Positions 57,176 to 64,000 of a stretch of DNA of 64,000 nt are shown here, in pieces (position 1 is the first letter of the stretch; each line of letters begins with the position of its first letter). The notes beneath the pieces were generated by a model. It saw nothing but the letters and a program-made list of their open reading frames with translations, searched no databases and had not been told where the DNA came from. Origin of the DNA: Schistocephalus solidus. Its lineage: Eukaryota > Platyhelminthes > Cestoda > Diphyllobothriidea > Diphyllobothriidae. The position numbers were made by a program, and so were the translations under genes. The stretch lies in NCBI GenBank assembly GCA_017591395.1, contig WEDG01001033.1, positions 62,001-126,000 of the forward strand, in the 5' to 3' direction.

Positions 57176-60100
57176 GGTTTATTTGTTAGGCCACTAAATT
57201 ACCAGACAAGTGTACCAACGATTTGTTCAGTCCGCAGCTGCTTCATGCTCCAGCACACAATTGGCCAACTATTTGGCTGGGGTTTTAGGTAGTACACGTG
57301 CTGGAAATATAGTGAATGAATAAATATTTATACTTTGCTGGCGAAAATTTAACAGGCCCTTTATGTTAAGTCATCGTCTAACCATTTTCCTCTCACGAGA
57401 AAACTAGCAAGGATTAGGCGCTCCAGAGAATTTAATTGATCTTACGAATAAGAGGTTATGATTTAAGTATGAACTTGGGCTCTTCACAGCTGAACCCAGT
57501 CGAAGAGGATATGGGCTTCATTTTTAAGAAAATGTGTTTTGCTAGATGTTACTACCAGCAAGCTCACGTGCACAAACCAACCGTACTAGAGTTTGTACTT
57601 GACTAGTTTATAAATTTCCTTTTAACTTTCGGATTTTGTCTTCTGGTGGTTGTTTTATGTGAGTTTTATGCCATTCTGCTCAATCGGTTAAGAAGATAAG
57701 ACAAAATATAGTGTAACTAACACATACTTACAACAATTTTCGCTGTCCACTATGCAACACAGGAAATGCGCCTGCATATTCCACTGTCAACTGCACATTA
57801 GAACCTGCCTGAATTGAACCAAGACCAAAATGGCAGGGTTTCCTAAATTCAAATGAATGTTTTGCCACAGATTTAGATATCGGTGTTTTTCACAGACCAG
57901 AAGTTAGCTGTAGCTAAAGATTCGCATAGATCAAAGTTCCCTCTAACTAATGTGAACAGCTTGGTATTGCTTTGCACATTATTGCGGCAATTGTCGTTAC
58001 AATGATTTGGGTAAGATGGCCATTCTCGTTCTCTCAACGTGGTAAAAAGGTCCCGTACTGTCACAAATTTGATTGCTACTTCTAGCATGGAAACCACAGA
58101 GTCCTTTGGAAAAAGTTTCTGTTAATAGGCACTCAGGAGAAGAAGGTCAGGATCGAATAGGGCAAATGCGAGTACAAGGAGCCGGTTCAGAAGGATGTGT
58201 ATAAAATCTAGATTATTCACCCGGGGTGTCCACATTTCAGCTGGAAAAGTGCTAAGCTGAAGTCAAGTCTAGACGCGGGCGTCTGCCTAGAGTCCACAGC
58301 GGCCAAAATCTACTCCAGTTTACCGAGGTTCGGGTGCAGTGTAATGCTTCAGAATGGCGATCTCTTACGACGCGTCCGTCGTAGGTAAAGACAACAAGGC
58401 TATGGTCCCACGGAACGTATCACAGTTCAGATCTGAATGAGTCATTGAAATTCGTCGAGGTCTTTGGACTGAAATGTATGAACAATAAGTTCGATAGAGG
58501 CACACTCAAGTAGAACACGCCCATATCCGCTAGACGAAATTTCCTGGGTTGTCTTTATTCATGTTGTTCATGACCTTGCCAGGTCAGTGATCGTTATTGT
58601 TCTGCGAAAGTATAAAACGGTCAAAATGACGTAGGGAGGAGATCTGTGAAATATGAACCTTTTAATTTGTTCCAATAACCAGTTTTTAAGTTGGCCTACC
58701 TTCGCTTTGATGCTTGAAATGAAATCTGATACCAGCTTTTTGGGCTACGTGGACAGGGCACGACCACAAAATAACCGCTACGCAGCAAAAAACAGCACTT
58801 ATTTGTTCTCTAAAAGAGTTCATTAATTGATCTAAAGCAGGTACCGTTTTTAATAAGGTCTTCAAGGGCAATGCCTTTCACCCTTAAATAAATATACTGA
58901 ACTAAACGCCGGTCTTCGTTTTATCCTCTCCAGGCCTCTGCAATCACCCATTACTTTGGTATAAAGATGGACAAATTGCAAAACTGGCATGACAATTTAA
59001 ATTTTTACGAGCCATTTGGAACGTGGCATACCGGATGGGAATACGGGACTTGAAAGGAAATTTCACGGCGTGCGCTCGTTGCCCGCTGGGACCTGTACTC
59101 AGGTGACATGCTAGTTATGAGTAAGAGACTTTGGGCAACCGCAAATTTAGCATTTGTTCCAGCTGTCTGATCGGAACGTCGTCACTATTCTTAGTATTAT
59201 CCGCCGAAGTTCAGCCACACCATGTGGGTTGCTCGACTAGTCTTGATGAGTGCCTCATTCCCAGTAAAAAAGCCTCATCTAGATAGGAATGGACGTCTGG
59301 TTTATTCTACCCTCTACCGTATTAGACAGGTGGCTTTGACAAAGGCAATTTGCATCCTTTATCTTCGTCTTCAGGCAGCTACCCTCACTGGTGGCACGCG
59401 CTTTGCCCATTCCCTGTCATACAATAGCACAAAGAGGAGCGAAAATAATGCAAGCATACGCGTGCAGGGGGGCGGCATTTTAAGGATCGCAGTGAAGATC
59501 CTAACTAGTCGCCAATTTCGAAGATATACAGGTAGGAGGCATTTTCAAGGCTTATGCGGTTTAAAGGTGTGTACTTCCAAAACCTCCTCAAATTAGGTTT
59601 AGGTTTCAAGAGCATACTCTTCATATAGGGGATTTTTGTTTTAAAAAGCAGGCATTATGATTACAGGACTGCGATAACGCAGAGGTTCAAGTTTCAGTAC
59701 ATCTACCTACTGGTCCATTAACCACGCGCGTAAATCCAGTGAGAAGGCGAGTGTTTCGATTGGAACCCCTGATCCCTACGAAACCAGAGCTCTTACAATG
59801 TCTTTTTCTGTCCATTTTCTGAGCACTGAGGCACCTTAGCAAAGTTGCAGCTTTTATGACACCGATGCATGGAAGGAGTAGAACCTCCTGCCCAGCATAT
59901 GCATTTGTGACTACATGATCTGCCTGTGGTTAAACTTTGATCCCTCTTTGGCACGTTGTATGCGCCGTGATCGGGTGAGAGTTCACTTTCAAATTCCACA
60001 CCGAGCACTATTCCCCATAAGACTACTTTCGCGCGCATGGTAAATGAAGCTGAGAGCAGTTCATGTGTGTCACGCGTGGACAGGCGATTTAGCTTTGTCA

Positions 60101-60604
60101 GTCACTGCGCCTAATCTCACCATCGGTTGTTTGGCAGGCTTCGTAAGTTAACTTGTGAATGGAGGGGAAGAGAGTTTGAGGTCGACACTGGGTAATCCCT
60201 CCTCACGGCAAGCACCAGAGACAATGTGCTGAGCCTCTGACCAATCACAGTGCACTGAAGTGGGACTAATAAGGCTGCAGACCACCGATAAGGATACTGT
60301 GGGGTCAATGCCTAAGTTCATTAATGGAAAGTTTGCAGCCTTCCGTTGAATCTAAAATACAAGAGGGCTGTCAACAGTGGAAGAGGACAGTGAGCATCAA
60401 AAGCGCTTAATCGGACCGTGTATTTTTGTGCCTAAAACGACGCGTGATCAAAATGAGTTTAATCCTTTGGACAGATGTTTCCCACTATGGGAATGCATCT
60501 TAAAATTGTGTGTGTGTGTTCGATACGATACACTAATACGCACCGCCTACGCCCAGTAATGCAGGTGCCTTGCACTAGGTCCCATGGTTGGTATATATTC
60601 CTGT
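57176..60604. other. About 3.4 kb without a supported gene
   Basis: Longest frame is 59222-59596 (plus, 124 codons, ATG start), with a basic, polar protein and no domain I recognise. Nothing else stands out. Confidence 0.4.
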
Positions 60605-60705
60605 GAGCTAAACCTAACAGAAGCCTCAACCTTTAGATAACCTAAACATCAACCTTAATCGTGAACTTAATCCAAACCTTAGCATGAACTCTAACCCCAA
60701 TGTCT
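60605..60705. repeat. Degenerate CCTAAC-like repeats
   Basis: Variants of CTAAACC, CCTAACA, CTCAACC, ACCTAAAC and CTAACCCC for about 100 bases, like diverged interstitial telomere repeat. Compare 39700-39765 on the other strand sense. Confidence 0.5.
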
Positions 60706-62429
60706 ATGGACTTAGTTGAATACCGCCTGTATTACGTGAGTTTCATCTGGCCTTCTTTTATTCTGTAGCATAACAGATTATGGTTTTTGAGGAGTTAGAA
60801 AACCTGAGAGAATAGTGAATCCATGTTTTATAAACTGCCGTTTTGCGCTTCCTGCTATTATTCGGCTTGCCAAAATTAGCGTCATAACTAAAATCTCGGT
60901 GTTTTTTGCTTCTCCTAAAGACAAGTACCTTGACCACAAATTGTAAAATAAAATGAATTTTATAGGATTTGGCCGTATCTGCGAAATTCACTCGGCAAGT
61001 CTGGTGAATTTCATGCACCGTAGTAGGTCTGCCGGTAGCGTAACCAAAATTACAAATCCGGAGGCTTCCGGTGGGCACAGGCGGTTCGAGGAGCAATTCT
61101 AATTCCACCAAAGACGTTGGCTTTTAATGATCCGGTCTGTTTGCTAAGCTTAGAATAAATCAAGCATTTTTTGTGCCATTTCATTATTTTGCGTTTTTTA
61201 GGCATAACCTCTACCAGGCCAACACTTTATTAGGTCACAAAATGCGGCTATTAACGTGCTTCACAAGTTCAGTGTGAGGGTAGAAAAGGGTATTTGACAA
61301 CACTTATGAAGTCACTTCTAACTTGAGTTAGCCGGACAGCATCTCAGGAAATTTGGGGCGAGTTCACTGCCTCTGAGAAAGCTGTCAGCCAGCCCATATT
61401 CTGTATGCCGGAGGACAAAGCCAAAGCGTGAGCTCTCGAATCCGCACTGGCGATAGATACAATGGGTGCCAGCCCGAAAGTCCTGTCCGAAGCTGCATTG
61501 CAGAAGCACACTTTTAATAACGACTTGTTGGTCAAGTACGACCAGCCCATTTGTCTCAAGCATTTGGACAGTTGCTGTGCGGTGAGGCCTCCTAAACGAG
61601 GCCTGCACACATGAAATACCTCACTAGGTGGTTCTCTAGGGGCCCAAGCAGTGGTTGTACTCGGAGAACTACAATCATCAGGCCAAATCTTCGTTGAAAG
61701 TGAAAAGCCGAATACGCCAGAATGAGGGATTTATTGTGCACAGAACGCTGAGTTGCTGTCTCGGGCAGCAGTGGCCACTGGCAAAGCCATGGCTAGTGCT
61801 GAATGCGTCCAGCCATGCTCTAGTGAGAAGGAGACTGTGGTGGCAGCTGCTTGAATAGGTCTATGGAGCAAGTCAAGTATGCTGCATTACCTGAGCGTCT
61901 AGCGGCCCACGCTACGTTGGCCGAGGGGTGGGCTGTTCAAGCAGCGCTTGGGCAGACACGACTACTTGGATGCAAATGCGAGCGCGAATGGAAGTCAGTC
62001 AAGTGTCTGCGTGTCAGTGAGTCGGAAACCGCTCGCGGTGACGATACATGACCTTGAAGTAGTGAGCCTTGAGCAAGGATGACGGACTTGGATGGCATTG
62101 TTGGGCGTCGGCTACGGTTGGAGGCCAAGGGCTAGGTCAGCCATGAACTACTAACGACGATTGATTGCATGCGTGAGACTGTTTGCTCGTCAGGTAGGTG
62201 GTTGAGTCAGAGTAACAGCCTGCACTGTTGCGCAATACTGCGCTCCCAACGATGAATTCAGGCATTTTGTACAAAGGTTCCAATATAAGTGTGCATTTCA
62301 ATTTTTTAAAACTCTATTATCGGTGTACTTGTCGCTAATTTCTGTGACTAGGCATCGTTCGGTGGTTCAACAAAATTGAGCTCGAAATTAGAGTTATCTG
62401 GCGGGGCTGGAGAATGAACCCCAATGCAG
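60706..62429. other. No supported gene; overlapping open frames near 61.3-62.1 kb
   Basis: Two overlapping minus frames end at 61318 and 61344 (96 and 88 codons), and plus frames run at 61655-61858 and 61851-62051. The region is less AT-rich than its surroundings. I recognise no protein, and a repeat or decayed element is as likely as an exon. Confidence 0.4.
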
Positions 62430-62590
62430 AGCGGAACGAGTGGGTTCATTTAGCGATCGGTGAGCGTTTTTCAACGAATGCTGTCACTATTCTTGACCTA
62501 AACCACCAAGACAACGACCTCGTGGCTCACTGATTAGAGCATTGGACTTCTGATCAACAGATCGCGGGCTCGAACCTCGGTTTCGCTTCT
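62430..62590 (+). mobile_element. Older SINE copy, tRNA head only
   Basis: AGCGATCGGTGAGCG (62452) matches the 5' part, then A box TGGCTCACTGATTAG (62523-62537) and B box GGCTCGAACC (62567-62576, one change). The element stops soon after the B box, so the ribozyme tail is missing. Confidence 0.75.
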
Positions 62591-64000
62591 TTGCTTGCGG
62601 CCGAACGTTTTACTGGCAGAGCAGTTTACTGGTGGCCTTAGCGTAAACGAAAGTGCAATGTCTGCCCTCGAATGTCAGTCCAGTAAAAAAGGAGAGGAAT
62701 CCACATATTTCGGTAAGCTGAAGTGCCATCGCATAAGTGTCTTCGCTTTTTGTTTTTCTTAAAAATACAGTCTCTGGTGTCGGCTTTGAAATCACAGTAA
62801 TTTGTCTCAGCCCTATTGCCCAACCTTCATTGTCATCCTTGATCATTCGCATGTTTATGATAGTAGGATTGTTATTTCCGCGTGCTGACCTTATTTCCTT
62901 TTTTAGATTTGTCCTCAAAGGTAGTGAAACCCTAAGTACAAATACAAGTGAGCAACCTTTTAAAATTATAAAGGTCTATTTAAACTACAAATACTCTGTT
63001 CCATTTGGCGGTCAAGGAAAATATTAATACCACGTGCAACTGAAAGAGCCATTCGCGTATTTTATGACTTCACAGACTTCATCTGCTTTCCTTTCTCAAT
63101 CCTTCCTAGAACAGAACACTTGCAAGTAGATATTGAAAATGCGAAACCGGCATATTTATTGCTCATGTCTGCTCAGTGTTTAAAAAATAATGGGTGGGAA
63201 TTCAAGCCCTGGGAAAAAGAAGGAAGTCCGACTGTAAGTTAAGATTTCACTTGAAAAAATCTTTTAAAATGTGAGTGCGTTTGGAAAAAAATTGAAGACT
63301 AACTACAGCCTAGCATAAAAGGAAATCGAAGACCTAATATGTTCCAGTCAAATTGATTACCAAAAAGAAATTTCGAGGTCGTAACCGAGCAACTTCTTTA
63401 GAGGATGCCAGCTATAACATACCGTTCTTAGTTTAATAGAGTTACTGGATCTAGACCTGAACATTCTCCTGCTACAGAGGGTCTCGCTGAATGACACTGT
63501 TCTGCTACATATCCGAATTAGCATTTCAGTAAGTTAGCTGAGAGGAGAGGAGGCAGCGATGGTTCTGGCCGCAGTGTACAGGACTGGTAATCTGCTCGGT
63601 AAATTCCTCTGTGATATAAACAATGAAAATTGCAGCTCTGACCACTTAACTGGCAAATGACTGATTAGAAGTGGCACTATCGGGGACAAGGGAATGCGTT
63701 TTTCGTCCTTCTGTGTGCCAAAAGCTAGCGTGGTACAAGCAGAGGATTTCCGTACTTTAACCTGTCTTGTTACAAGCACGCTGAGATGAAAGGAATAGGC
63801 GCGCAGATTTTGCTACGAACGGCGGAGAATGCATAGCAGTCCACGCATCAAACTTCCTCGGATTGGCAAATGCAGCGTAGGCCAAAACACCGACCTTTCA
63901 TAGATTTTTCAGAAGGGGAATTATTTCCGAACGATTTGAGGGCAATTTTAAGCATTTAAATCTAGCCCAGTGTTGATGCTTAGATAGATTTATTGTTGGT
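62591..64000. other. No feature supported
   Basis: Frames of up to 102 codons (62918-62610 minus, 62737-63027 plus, 63779-63534 minus) overlap in opposite directions and show no known domain. Confidence 0.4.

Overview
This window looks like repeat-dominated DNA from a flatworm, most likely a diphyllobothriidean tapeworm (Spirometra, Dibothriocephalus or Schistocephalus type). Three things point there: C2H2 zinc-finger cassettes with the linker TETGEPVPGAP, several non-LTR retrotransposon families, and Penelope-like elements (PLEs) with GIY-YIG endonuclease fragments. The species call rests on recollection of such families, not on a search. Most open frames lack an ATG, carry stops or frameshifts, and are remnants of mobile elements.

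Layout. 1-2320 holds a broken RTE-like LINE on the minus strand that runs off the left edge. 2336-3180 is a tandem dimer of a dispersed repeat seen again near 12.7, 14.5, 17.9, 18.6, 19.7 and 45.7 kb. 3951-4770 is a young array of a tRNA-derived SINE of about 303 bp whose tail folds as a type I hammerhead ribozyme; it has two direct copies and one inverted copy and is bounded by TA repeats. 4.9-17.9 kb is mostly featureless, with PLE ribozyme relics, an older SINE copy and repeats. 18.8-20.5 kb carries two decayed zinc-finger cassettes. 20.7-22.8 kb is a second broken LINE. 24634-25907 is the only convincing host gene part: the last coding exon of a seven-finger zinc-finger protein. 27.4-45.2 kb is a graveyard of two CR1/Jockey-like LINE families (here called A and B), interleaved, inverted, and interrupted by a PLE fragment and a hAT transposon piece. 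45.2-51 kb is largely unassigned. 51.1-56.4 kb contains several PLE remnants, and 54121-54354 a 117-bp tandem repeat. 56.4-64 kb is mostly unassigned, with two more SINE pieces.

How it fits together. LINEs and PLEs supply reverse transcriptase and endonuclease, and the SINE has none, so it presumably borrowed such machinery. The hammerhead motif occurs in two unrelated contexts: in PLE terminal repeats, where it is known, and in the SINE array. In the array two ribozymes bound exactly one monomer, an arrangement resembling the schistosome Sm-alpha element and animal retrozymes. That array is the most interesting object in the window.
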